The notes beneath the pieces were generated by a model. The model had not been told where the DNA came from. It saw nothing but the letters and a program-made list of their open reading frames with translations, and made no database searches. Shown in pieces: positions 35,671-47,000 of a stretch of 64,000 nucleotides of DNA; position 1 is the first letter of the stretch, and each line of letters starts with the position of its first letter. The position numbers and the translations under genes are program-made. This DNA comes from Halichondria panicea (lineage: Eukaryota; Porifera; Demospongiae; Suberitida; Halichondriidae): the NCBI RefSeq assembly GCF_963675165.1, contig NC_087386.1, positions 4,718,169 to 4,782,168 of the forward strand. The letters are read 5' to 3'.

Positions 35671-36112
35671 TTACAAGCGAATAAGTTTCGAGTCCTGCTG
35701 CCCAAGACAAAGTTCTCATTGCGAACAAATCCCATCACTCAAGAGCCTGCCATCCAAAGGCTTGCAAAATTTGATCATCTTTACAAATGGTAGCAAGAAA
35801 GGCATGAAAACTCTAATAGAACATTCACCTTGCATGATAGACCACCCTATGCAAATGGTGATCCCCACATGGGTCATATACTGAACAAGGTGCTCAAGGA
35901 CTTCATTAACCGATACAAACTAATGCGAGGTTACAGAGTCAACTATCGTCCCGGCTGGGATTGCCACGGTCTGCCCATAGAACTGAAAGCTTGTAAAAAT
36001 CTGGACGTGAAGGAGCTCTCCTCTTAAGATACGCACAAAAGCTGCTCAGTTTGCCAAAAAGACGATTAACATTCAGAGAGAAGCGTTCAAGCACTGGGGT
36101 TGCCTTGGTGAT
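35671..36112 (+). pseudogene. IARS2: Mitochondrial isoleucyl-tRNA synthetase processed pseudogene fragment
   Basis: Continuous intron-free match to the N-terminal catalytic part of class I IleRS: VLLPKTKFSLRTN, then [19 protein letters not shown] (the HIGH-type ATP motif), then [17 protein letters not shown], and in a shifted frame KIRTKAAQFAKKTINIQREA ending at WGCLGD. TAG replaces a glutamine codon in the LYKW-QERHE stretch (near 35792), and one frameshift follows ELSS (about 36022). The usual D before GPPYANG-type context reads DR here. Lack of introns over about 145 codons suggests a retrocopy. It lies immediately before a kynurenine aminotransferase exon, apparently within that gene's intron. 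Confidence 0.85.
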
Positions 36113-36123
36113 TGTACTTGCAG

Positions 36124-36875
36124 TGCATACTCCAGCCTCTCCTTTGCTATACAAGGATTCCTACAAGAGGGGGATGAGGTGGGTCTATGGATGTTCTTAC
36201 GCACTAACTAATAGAACGATTCTTGCTTGACATATATACATGTTGTATACATGCATGTTAACTTATGTGTTTAATTATTGTGTCTAGGTGATTCTTATTG
36301 AGCCGTTTTTCGATTGCTACTATCCCATGGCCAAGCAAAATGGAGCCACAGTGAAGTACGTCCCTCTCAGGCCAGTAAGTGTGTACATTATCATTTGTAA
36401 TAGGTACCGTCGCCTCGAATAGATGCCTTTTCTATGTAGAACTTTATGTGTACATGTAACTGTCTTATTTAGACTTGTTTTGAAGAAAGGCAGTCTGAAG
36501 CCTCGTCAATTATTCAAGCTTAATTAGACGGTGCAGTGCATTAAGAGTGAATGTACGTATATGTTCTTTAAAATACATTGTTACAGTAGCTTATACAGAA
36601 AATACGATTTAATAATTATGGTAATCTAATCTGTTACTGTAACAGCTGACTTATCCTTTGTGTATGTCAACTTGAGTCTTATATTATACCAACCCAATTT
36701 TTAATGACGACCCACAGAGTTGTAGTCACATGACCTTGTTTACCCTCCCCTACAGAGAGGTAAGTACCCCGGCATGTCCAAGGACTGGGCAGTGGACATA
36801 CAAGAGTTGGAGGCGGCAGTCAGCAAGAACACCAAGATGCTCGTGATCAACACCCCCAACAACCCGTTTGGAAAG
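36124..36875 (+). CDS. KYAT3: Kynurenine aminotransferase, three internal exons of a truncated gene
   Basis: Exons 36124-36178, 36288-36374 and 36756-36875, all with good AG/GT borders and compatible phases, no stops. They read [38 protein letters not shown], and [13 protein letters not shown]…[20 protein letters not shown] and NTPNNPxGK are hallmarks of the KYAT1/KYAT3 branch of fold-type I PLP aminotransferases; the N of NNP contacts PLP. The Lys-bearing exons should follow, but block D copy 3 starts at about 37057 and none is seen. The remaining exons are undamaged, so truncation is recent or an assembly join. KYAT1 versus KYAT3 is not decided. Confidence 0.8.
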
Positions 36876-39342
36876 GTGTGGTTACTGTACACTATAAATC
36901 TCCTCAATATCGTGTGTAGCATCGTCCGTCTGCACAATCAACTTATGAGTTTGCTTTGCTGCTTGTTAGCTGCAAAGCTGTACAGCCATACAAGCTGCAG
37001 CCATTAATTTGTAGTGAATTCCATGGTGTGAATTCTGAGCTCTTTGCAGATCGATGCCTTTTATTGCCATACTATATGCACCCCTTCTGTGTACATGCAT
37101 GGATGAGTTCAACATGCAGACTGAATGTCACGATTGGATTGCTGTAACAGTTGTATGAAATGGCCAATGTCTATAGGTTATAGATTTAATATAGGTGTAT
37201 ATAGTGGTGCTGTCTTGTTTGTGGCTACCACATTCAGAGCTCAGAAGTCACAACTCTCAGCAAGCATCTTTACCCATTCTACTCCCACAACAACAAAAAG
37301 GGTTATTGGATACAGTCTACTTGAATATATCCATAGTCTGACCACATGCAGCTAGCTGTGAGGTGGCTGCTAATTCGTTGTGTAAAAGTGAGTTAGATCT
37401 ATATAGATCTACTTGGATCACTTCATGGTAGATCTATACACTAAATTTATATCTGTCCATAGTTTTCAAGATAGCCTGGCAGAAGTCTGTATAGTATCTA
37501 TTGTTGAGCCCGTAAAATTAATGTGACGAGCTTATATACAAGTTACTGGCAGACTATAGAGCCAGAGCATGCATTGAAGTGCTAATCCCTCCGCGTGATT
37601 TATAGCATGTATAGAACAAGTTAATATGTGAAGAATATTTATAAGTATAGGTGTTGTAATTCAGTTTGCTGAACAAATGCAAGCCGCAGCATGCACAGCT
37701 TTGAGAACAGCATACTGTAGTTTTAGGTCAAGCACTATAATAATTATATATGCACAGCAGTTTAAGAAAAGAAACTAATTATACTTCCCCATACAGCATC
37801 GCCAGTTCGCATGAATACAATTTTGCTAGCTTAATTTGTAGTTCACATGCAGAGTCTATTTAGGCTGCCTTCAACTTTGTAGCTAGCTGGTGAACGTGCA
37901 TGCATGCATGCAAGTAAGTTTTTTAGCCTTGAACATTATACACTGTGGTAAAATAAATTTCATGTGGTGAGGTTACTTCCTACATGCCATGCGCCTGGGT
38001 TATTTGTTTAGTTGTGAAATTCATAGTCCCAAGGCCAGTTAAACTTGATTGTGGTTCTCTTGTGAAATTCATAGCTCTAATAGTCCCAAGGCCAGTTAAA
38101 CTTGATTGTGGTTCTCTGGAATGAATTCCATGCTTGAGTAATAATTATGATGGCAGCCACTTCAGGGTTTCAGTTATCAGTGCGCAAATCTAATATTATA
38201 CCACTGTGGTAACTTGTATACTCAATGGTGAAACATTCATAATGTGTTACATGCAGTGAACTATTTTATTTGGTTCCCATAGTGTTACATGCACACATGC
38301 AGTTGACTATTTATTAGTTCCCATTACTGTAATACAAGCCATATACGCTTTGTGCCAATTTTTTTGTTTACCAGCTTGTAAGGGTCATTAGGGCCAGTAG
38401 GATAAACAATCCATGTGTCGTATAGCAGGTAATTTTCGAAGGACTAAATTATGTTTATAGCATTTCACCATTAAACAGTGGCCCCACTTTTGTTATATAA
38501 CATATAACCATGAATTTTCATATGTTCTCCATCAGACTTCTGTTTCCATTAAGCTCTTCCATAGCACTTAGAGCAAAACAAAACATACCGCAAGCGAACA
38601 CCTCGGTGTTTGAATAAGGTAGCATTTTGCTCTATTCTTAGTAACTCCCTTCCCTACCCCTATAACCCCACCTTCCTCAGAAGCTGTGCACATAGAATTG
38701 TGCATTTGGTAATGAAGATGGGTTTGGTGTATTGTATAGGTATGTAGCAGAGGAGGTCCGACAGGTGGATAATTAGAGCAATAAAAGACTAATTACCTGT
38801 CGTATACCTCCTCTGGATATGTAGGGATCCTATATTGATTCTTGTACTATAACACTCTGGGTATGTGCTAACCCATGCATGCAACCTAATTACCCTAACC
38901 AATTGACACCTGATATAATTATAGTATGTGGTAGGTGATATGTTGCTTAAGGATAGTAATTATGTTGCTTAGCATCACAGGGTGTGCACAATGCTTACTG
39001 ACTATACCAGTGGGAATATGAATTTATGATGTGAGTATACTATTAGTTATTGCCCAGCATGGCCAAATATACACAAATATACACGTGTTGCACTGGAGCA
39101 TGCTACTATTGTAGTTTTGTATTTATGCAATAAACATTATATGTATTCATATGCCTAGTAAGACTTTTGATCCTACTATAGAACAAGGATGTATCTAGCT
39201 AATCCTTACAGGTAGTTTAACAAACTGTGCTAGGCATTATTTGCTTGAACTAAGCTGCACTTGCTACGTGTCGGATTGTATGTTTGTCAGTATGACTATA
39301 CAACCAGTGTAAGATCGGCCAAGATTAGCTTCATTCTATATA

Positions 39343-39556
39343 CCGTATAGCGCGAAATTTTCGAGGTGGATTGGCCTCTAAAAGCATTTCGTTGCACAAT
39401 ATTCGCGGAATGACTGGGCTTGACTGCTTACTGGAAGCCACGCCTTTAATAAACACAGATAATTAGAACTATTTTCGTGGACTTAATTTTCATGTAGGAT
39501 TGGTAACCCACAAAATCCGCGAAAATTAAGCCCCTCGAAAATTTCGCACTATACGG
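39343..39556. mobile_element. MITE, CCGTATAGCGCG family
   Basis: Orthologue of 2490-2700 inside the inverted block, flanked by TA. Confidence 0.85.
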
Positions 39557-40904
39557 TACGTTGAAAGTTAACTAAGCAGCACACCCATCACACACGCACA
39601 CACACAGGTATGCATCAAGGTAATTATGGTCTGGATCAGAGCTTATCGTTTGCTACTTGTTTAACGTTATTATAGTACAGGTAAGTATATCATAATTATA
39701 GGTAAGGTAATGTAGCTATGGCTTCAGCAGATGTGTCCTTTCAGGAGGGTCTTGTTGGTGTGCAGTTGGTTGTGAGTTCTTGTGAGTTCTCTTATAGTGA
39801 TGACCTCAGTTCATTACAATTGACCTGGAAAGTGTCTAGTTTCAGAGGTAATTTCTGTGCTTCTTGATTGTCCCTATATACATACTATAATTATGAGGTG
39901 TCATTGAAAGGCAGTCCACAATGTTAGGGTTAGGGTTATAGGGTTAGCATTTAGGTTTTGTTACTGTGGTGGTACATGTGTTCTAGTGGGAGGGCCACTA
40001 GTTGATGCTGGATCCCTGGCCCTTACTGCTATGTAGCTCACCTTTTGGGGGGGGGGGGGGTGTATTTATTGCAGGCTTTCCTAGAATTCACCTTTCTCAG
40101 AAGTGGTGGGAATTAGATTCATGTGGTGGCTCAATAGCTAGCATGGCTGGTGGCTGTTAGACTGGGGCCATGCACTTGTCTGTGGTAGCAAGATGTGGCA
40201 GAGTAAGCACATTTGCTGTGTTTTGTAGTAACCTTATCTACTTTATATCTACCCTGTACACACAAACACAACACAAACACACACACACACCAGAAGGTTA
40301 TACCCATGTACTACTACTTTTAGCTGAGCTTGTTGACAATTAATGATTACTTCTAGCTGGTTTTTCATAGTCATTGGAGACTAGGAGGCAAACTTTCTGT
40401 GACTCTCTGGCTACTTATACTAGTAGTATAGCTTTCATTAACCAACCTGCGCACGCATGATCCCCAGCAATCCCCTCCATTCTGTTATCAGTGCATACAC
40501 TTTTTACTAGATTCCTATGCAAGCTAGATACATTTCCGCTAACCCTTGCTAATCCACACAGCTAGCCAGATATTATAAGCTCAGTAAAGCCAGAGGTAAG
40601 TTGTATGGTAACCTGAGCAAATAACCCTATAGTCCAACCTCCTTTTGCACACACACACCATGTGCTGTATACTTTTTCTGTATTTTGAGGCCATAAGAAT
40701 CACTAAAAGTTCAGCCCTGGCATTAAAGTTGCTGGAAAACACTATAGTGATTCCTACTGCATGTGACCTCTTCTGCACATGATTATAACACCCAGTTCTA
40801 CACACATGTACAGAGAAGGTCAAACATGTGGTATATATGAATCACTGCAAATTCAATTTACTGTGTCTGCACGTTATGAAATGTTACAAATATACACTGA
40901 ACTC

Positions 40905-40992
40905 AAATATACACTGAACTACACCCAGAGGAGGTTCGGACACTGAACTAATATATACTGAACTACACCCAGAGGAGGTTCGGACACCGCTA
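40905..40992. repeat. Minisatellite, 2 units
   Basis: Complement of the unit at 771-1200. Copy number contracted relative to the sister blocks. Confidence 0.9.
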
Positions 40993-41034
40993 CGAATCAC
41001 TACAAAAAATCACTACAAGTTCAATGTACTGTGT

Positions 41035-41640
41035 CTGCATGTTATAAATGACATTGATCTACATCAAAATAAAGGAAGTCTCTTGCTCTATGCCGATGAT
41101 CTTTTTCTTTACCATCCTATTCAATCTCCTGAAGATTATCTAAAATTGCAAGGAGATATTGACCAACTCCAAGCATGGTCTGAAACAAATGTACTCTTGT
41201 TTAACCAATTAAAGCAAGTGTAAATACATGACTATATCAAGAAAATTCAGCCCACCACTTCCCAACATGTGTCTCAATATCAGTGGACGTCCCCTACTTA
41301 AAGTTGACCACTACAAGTACCTTGGCGTGTGGATCTCTCATGACCTCTTGGTGTGTGGATCTCTCATGACCTCTCATGGTCAAAACACATAGAAGGAATG
41401 TGCAGAAATGCCTGCAAGCAGGTTGGTATAATTTACCGACAGTTCTATGGCCACTTGTCACTAGAATGTTTAAGACAACTCTACATCTCACTTGTGAGAT
41501 CAAAACTGGAATATGCTGCCCCTGTTTGGGATCCACACCAAAAAACAAATTCTCACAAAATAGAAAAAGTACAAAAGTTTGCCCTTAAATGTGCACAAAA
41601 CTTTGGAATAGGGACTACGACTCCCTATAAAATTACCTGA
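41035..41640 (+). pseudogene. Non-LTR reverse transcriptase remnant, longest copy
   Basis: Reads VINDIDLHQNKGSLLLYADD (catalytic box YADD), LFLYHPIQSPEDYLK…, a stop after LLFNQLKQV, then in other frames SGRPLLKVDHYKYLGVWISH and YRQFYGHLSLECLRQLYISL…LEYAAPVWDPHQ. A 24-bp tandem repeat (GTGTGGATCTCTCATGACCT, 41330-41376) breaks the frame. It retains about 180 bp deleted in the other two copies. Fingers domain and endonuclease are absent. Confidence 0.8.
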
Positions 41641-41711
41641 CCAGAAATGAACACTGAACTTGTAGTGATTTGTACTGCATGTCCAAAGTAACCCTACACC
41701 CTATATATATA

Positions 41712-41917
41712 CCGTATAGCGGGTAATTTTCGGGGGAGAAAATATTCGTGGTTCAGCAATATTGAGACATTTCGTGGGTAATATTTTCGTGGTTGGAGCT
41801 TGCACTGCAGATAAAGGTAGGCAAGGTCGCTTCATTCGTGGGTAAAATATTTATGGTCAGACCTCCAACCACGAAAACCACGAATATTTTGCCCCACGAA
41901 AATTACACGCTATACCC
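41712..41917. mobile_element. MITE, CCGTATAGCGGG family, best copy
   Basis: Left end CCGTATAGCGGGTAATTTT after TA. The right end is the near complement (AAAATTACACGCTATA). It differs from the GCGCG family in the terminal motif and interior. Confidence 0.8.
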
Positions 41918-42892
41918 ACATCCTGCTGATAAACTCATGCGTGGTAAAACAAAATTATGGCAACCACCAGGTCCCCATGTGTATATGTAGTACCAATTAA
42001 CCTGTTGTAAAGATTGCTAAATAGATCTTTTGCCCTATAATCATTGCTGGCCCACTCAGTATAGTTCTTAGCTCTGAGTGTCAGTTGCGTACCCATACAG
42101 TGCACATTTTATTAACCGAGTCGTGTAGACGGTTGCCGATGATAGTAGTCCGCTGAGGTGTCTGTCTTGAGTCTTCTCACCTGGATGCCGAAGGGTTGTG
42201 TTTGCAGCATCAATATATAGCCAAGTAATTTCTTGTTGAATAGAAGCGAGCAAAGGCTAAGAAGCTTGAACTTGCACGTTACCTACAGAAGTGCTAGCTT
42301 TTATAGGCTAGCCACATACAGGTTTGATTAGAGGCATTTTATGGCCTACCACAACGCCTTATCACAGTGAGTTTCACATCAGTAAACTGCAATCTTAATT
42401 TAATTGGCTTTGTATAGCAATGTATACTGCTGATTTTATGCCGCTCCTTCTATTTTTGATAAAATAATGACACTTCTGGTCAAGGTTTTAGTACTTCATG
42501 CAGTGCTCTAGTTAAGGTTGCCGTTCTTGGTGACCTTTCCTCCATTGTTTTATTGTTTTGACTAGCTCCTAATCATGTGTGCACATGCAATATATACTTA
42601 TGCGGTATATCATGAGTTTAGCATTACCATATACACACGCTTGTGTACGCACACCAAACACACACATTCAATAGAATAACTCCTAAAGGTGAGTCTAAAA
42701 TATGGACTTATGCATGCCTTAATTGATAACACTCTTTGAAGTTCTTCTCTTAAAAGTCCCAGCAGAAGTGTTGTCCACTTCAACGTATCTTTATCACGCA
42801 TGCAGGGTTGGCTACCTCGAAATTTTTGGTCTGGCCAATTAAGGCACTCCATGCTGGAGTTGCTGTTCTTCCCTTTGCTACATGTGTATTTA
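41918..42892. other. Unique spacer between blocks D3 and B
   Basis: Absent from the A-D2 junction at 26515-26525. No supportable gene; short frames only. Confidence 0.5.
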
Positions 42893-42894
42893 TA

Positions 42895-43012
42895 GCCTCG
42901 TTGTCTCCAAAATAACGCTAGGTCGCCAGTTTTCGTTCCCAGCTATAATTATAGGTCGCTAACTGGCAATTTATAGCGTAATTTTGGAGACAACTCGGCC
43001 TGGGAACGAGGC
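42895..43012. mobile_element. TAGCCTCG-family MITE, nearly fully palindromic
   Basis: TAGCCTCGTTGTCTCCAAAA on the left; on the right the complement with GGCCTGGGAACGAGGCTA. The whole element folds on itself around CTATAATTATAG. The copy at 26425 is its truncated sister. Confidence 0.8.
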
Positions 43013-43146
43013 TATACATGTATTTGCTACAATACATATAGGTGTAGTTAGTACATGTACATGCTTCTTGTGGGTGGTTTGTTATGACTCCTGTAATCAG
43101 ATAAACCTGCATGTGCTCTTACATTGAATGCTCTTACATGTGTATA

Positions 43147-43188
43147 AGCATCTTGTTAAGATCCTTATAAGGGTCTTAACAAGATGCT
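43147..43188. repeat. 42-bp palindrome downstream of copy B
   Basis: Orthologue of 26248-26289, same arms with one change. Confidence 0.85.
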
Positions 43189-44079
43189 CATAGAGCATTT
43201 GCCCCGTGCGTTGAGCACAGCAGCAAACAGGTTATAACTTTTCACCGTAACGACCTTAATGTTAGGATTGAATGACCGTGAATCTAGAAAGCATCGATTA
43301 GAAAAAACAGTGTATTTTGTCGCCTTCGAAGATTGCCTACAAGTTTCTACTATTTTTTCAACCACTGTCTCAGTTAAAGCAGTTCATGAAAGTATCTAGT
43401 TTGCTCAAACAGCTCATTTTTATATCCACACACATTCACAAACCGACACACACACACTAATCACTTAGTGCGCACGCACGGGGTAATTATGACTTGTTCA
43501 TGCAGCATTCTGTGCACATGCACACAATACCTACATCCATATGTATAATAGGATTATACTGCACTCACACACATTAAGGATGTTTTTCCTCTGTAGGGTA
43601 TATAATAATAATTATGGCCAAACTGATATGCCCACATTAGAATTACCGAAACCTTCCCAGTACCATGATAATTGTGCATGCATATAGCCATGGCCCAGTG
43701 CATGTTGGTCCTATAAAAACGTGTCATTAATTGCTGTATTATATTTTTTACTACATCCAGGTTATTGACCCCTCCCCCTGTCGGCCTCGATGAAAAAAAC
43801 AAACTGCAATTACTGGAAACTAATTCATGCAATAATTATGGCTGTTTTTTGCTACAATTATTTGTTACAATCATGCATATTTTATCATCATTAATTTAAC
43901 CACAGAATATAATAATATATTTTATTAATCATTGGGAAAAGTTACAGCAGTGATTGAATTCTGAACAGATGTGAACCTGCAATAACTAAGTAGGTAGTGA
44001 TTAGGTATAGTGCCTTCTTCAGCTGGGGTGGGTGACAGACAGTCTTAGAACGACTTTGAAAATGAAATGAGGTCACTAA

Positions 44080-47000
44080 TTAATTATAAGCGGTCAATAG
44101 TTCACTTTCTTCATCACTGGTCTCAGAGTCACTAGTGCTAGTTTTTCTTCTCTTTCGCATGATCTTTTTCAAAGAAGATATCCTATTGTAGTGAGGATTT
44201 TTGCAGTACTGTACTGTGACGAGCTCGGAATTGTGAATCTGAGAAAACTTTGAGGCTTTCATATGTGCTCTCAATTCTATTTTCGACTTTTCACCTTGCA
44301 TGGATTTCTGTATTATTCCTAGTTCACTGTCGCTGTCAATCCGTAATAAAGGTGGCATCGTTTTTTGCACACGTTGAGCTTTGTTGTGGTTGGTATACGT
44401 GGACATTGTGATTGGCTGATGCAGTGATGGAGGTGGATGAACAATATTGAAAGTTAGAGGCGAGTCATGGGGAAAGCTCTCTTGCTCCTGACAAAGAATT
44501 GTATTGCGACCTGTCAGTGTTGCAGGCTTCCTCGTTGAATCAGCTGAATTAGTGTAATGAAGTACACTGGAAGATCTGCATTCTGTATCAGCTGATTCTC
44601 CTCCGTTTTTTGAACTGGTATTGTTGTGTGAGTAAGACTCTCTGCTGTCTTCGGCTTCAAACAAATCGCTCTCCGTAAAACATGTTCTCTCTCTCTCTAG
44701 AGGAACCTCTGATTGTGAATATTCTCTAGCGTAAGCAGGTGACTGAGGATAGGCCTGTGTTCTTGGAGATACAATCGTGACCATTCGATGCGATTCGTCA
44801 GCTTGTGGTAGTTGTTGAGGGACCATTCCTTGCATCATAGGGAAGCTATTGTGTACAGTGAATGTGGGATGGGAAGGTGTGAGGGGCATGGAGAGTGAGG
44901 TTGGTCGAAGGGGGTACTGGAACATCAAGGGAGTAAATCTTGAGTTTCTGAAAGGAAAAGGAGATTGCGAAATCGGAGGGGGAAAGTAAGTGGGTACTCC
45001 GAAGCGGCAATGGCTGGGCCATGGGGAGAATATAACTGGTGGAGAGTTTATATGTGAGACTGCCGGTATTTCTGTACAAAAATAAGATAAAAGTACAATA
45101 TGACGTTTCTGATCGAGGTGATATGAACACCAATAATTATAATGATCATACCTCGCAATAATGATCATACTTTGCACACATTTTTTATGCATGCCAAAAA
45201 ATTACGGGAATCACTATAATATAATATATGCACGGTTCATGCAGGGTGTGTACCCGTGGTTACGGTGGTTAGCCACCCTTCCACTACTTAAAATTCAATT
45301 ATAGCGGCAATTAACAACATATGCATTTGATAACGATCAGTCATCCACCCTAAAGCACACATGCTCCATGCATGGTGAACATATGTAGGGGTTTTCTGGT
45401 TCAGCGCATTACAGCTAGCATCCCAAGAAGCCATGACCCATTGTAACACTATACTGTTTGCATGCATGCAGCTCATTTGTCAACCCTTTTGCATGAATCA
45501 GTATGAGAAGTTTAGAATCTAAGCTTTTGGGACGAAGCCAGACTTATAGTAGTATAATTATACAGAACTCACCTATAGGCCTTGGTATGTTATTGCCTGG
45601 CACAGCTGGAAACCACGAACCAGAGATGGGAGGGGGAAAGAAGGATCCAGGAGGAGGAACTTGAGGGACTGAGGTAAGAACCGTCCCAGAAGAGCTGGGG
45701 CGACTTTTGTATTCCTTCCTGAATGATGACATAATCATGATGACATATTATATGTTTACCAAACTTTGTTTTGTGTTGTATATATATAGTTCTACCATAT
45801 AGCGCGATATTTTCGAGGGGCTTAATTTCGTGGGTTAGCAATCCTCCATGAAATGTTAGCTAACGGTGCCTTAGACAATTTTGCGCTCTAATATAATTAT
45901 GGTATCATCATTTGCAAGGAGTTTCCCCAATGCATGTAAGGTCTACGAATTGTGTTGCATATAATTAATAAATGTAAATATACGTAGAAATCGTATTTTA
46001 ATGTTTTAGACTCACATTTTGTTCTCTAGTTCTATGGTTAGCCTTTTCTCCTTGTCCTTCAGAGACTCCAGCGTACGCATGTCTTCCTTCTCTTTCTTTT
46101 TAAGGTCCTGAAAGCGTGAGAGTACATGTGTTGCTAGGTTATAGTGTACTAGGGAGATGGATGAATTGAGATGAGATGAACTCAGAGATAGCATGAATGC
46201 ATGGATGTGGTAAATATGGGAGACAACCATTGTCCACAAAACCCAAACACATCATCCATCTGTTTGCATTAAGCTGGCAATGAAATGCTATGCAACTACG
46301 TATGTTATGCTATGCAAGCAGTGTAACCTAGGCGGTCTTCGCTATATTAACCTATCCGCGTTGTGAAAGGAACAAGTAATCTTTATGCACACTAATTGTT
46401 TTAGTAAAAACATTTTGATGTTTGTACGTACTATTTAATTAATTATACTATAAGTAGCATCGCATAATCAAGATTTGGTGCCTGGAGTCCGAGTTTTAAA
46501 GTCATACATGGATCCGACATAACTGAAATTTCCCTCAGCTGTGACTTAATTAACTTCAAGTTTGTTACATACATATACCACTAAACTCCTGATACCACCT
46601 AAAGACACATCATGCAGTCCTTATACTTTCAAATAACACTTCAGTTCAGTAAACAATCATTGAATTATTAGGAGTCATTATTATACTATTGCACATGCGC
46701 AGCATGCTACCGCAGTTCCTGCATGCACCATTTCAGGCATTATTGGAGTGTGCATGTATATATATAATTATGTATCTATACTACTAAGTTGATTTAGGTT
46801 ACAAGAGTATACAGAACCATACATACCAGAACAACAATTAAAGTTGAACAAAACCAACACGATGAGGGAATGTCCAACTTCTCAGAACAGTACCGCTAGA
46901 AATTGATCTCACATGTAAAGGATTCTGTTATTCTTTCAATGTTCTATCCGTAGTTATACACAAAAACATCCTGTACTTTAATGTGAACTATACTACGTAG

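Larger units (their letters stand above)
37057..41917 (-). repeat. Duplicated block D, copy 3 (inverted)
   Basis: Reverse of copy 1 from about 4942 back to the window start, including the terminal MITE (41712-41917). It keeps the 315 bp lost in copy 1, lacks the exon-like insert and the foldback, and has the longest RT remnant and the shortest minisatellite. Confidence 0.9.
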
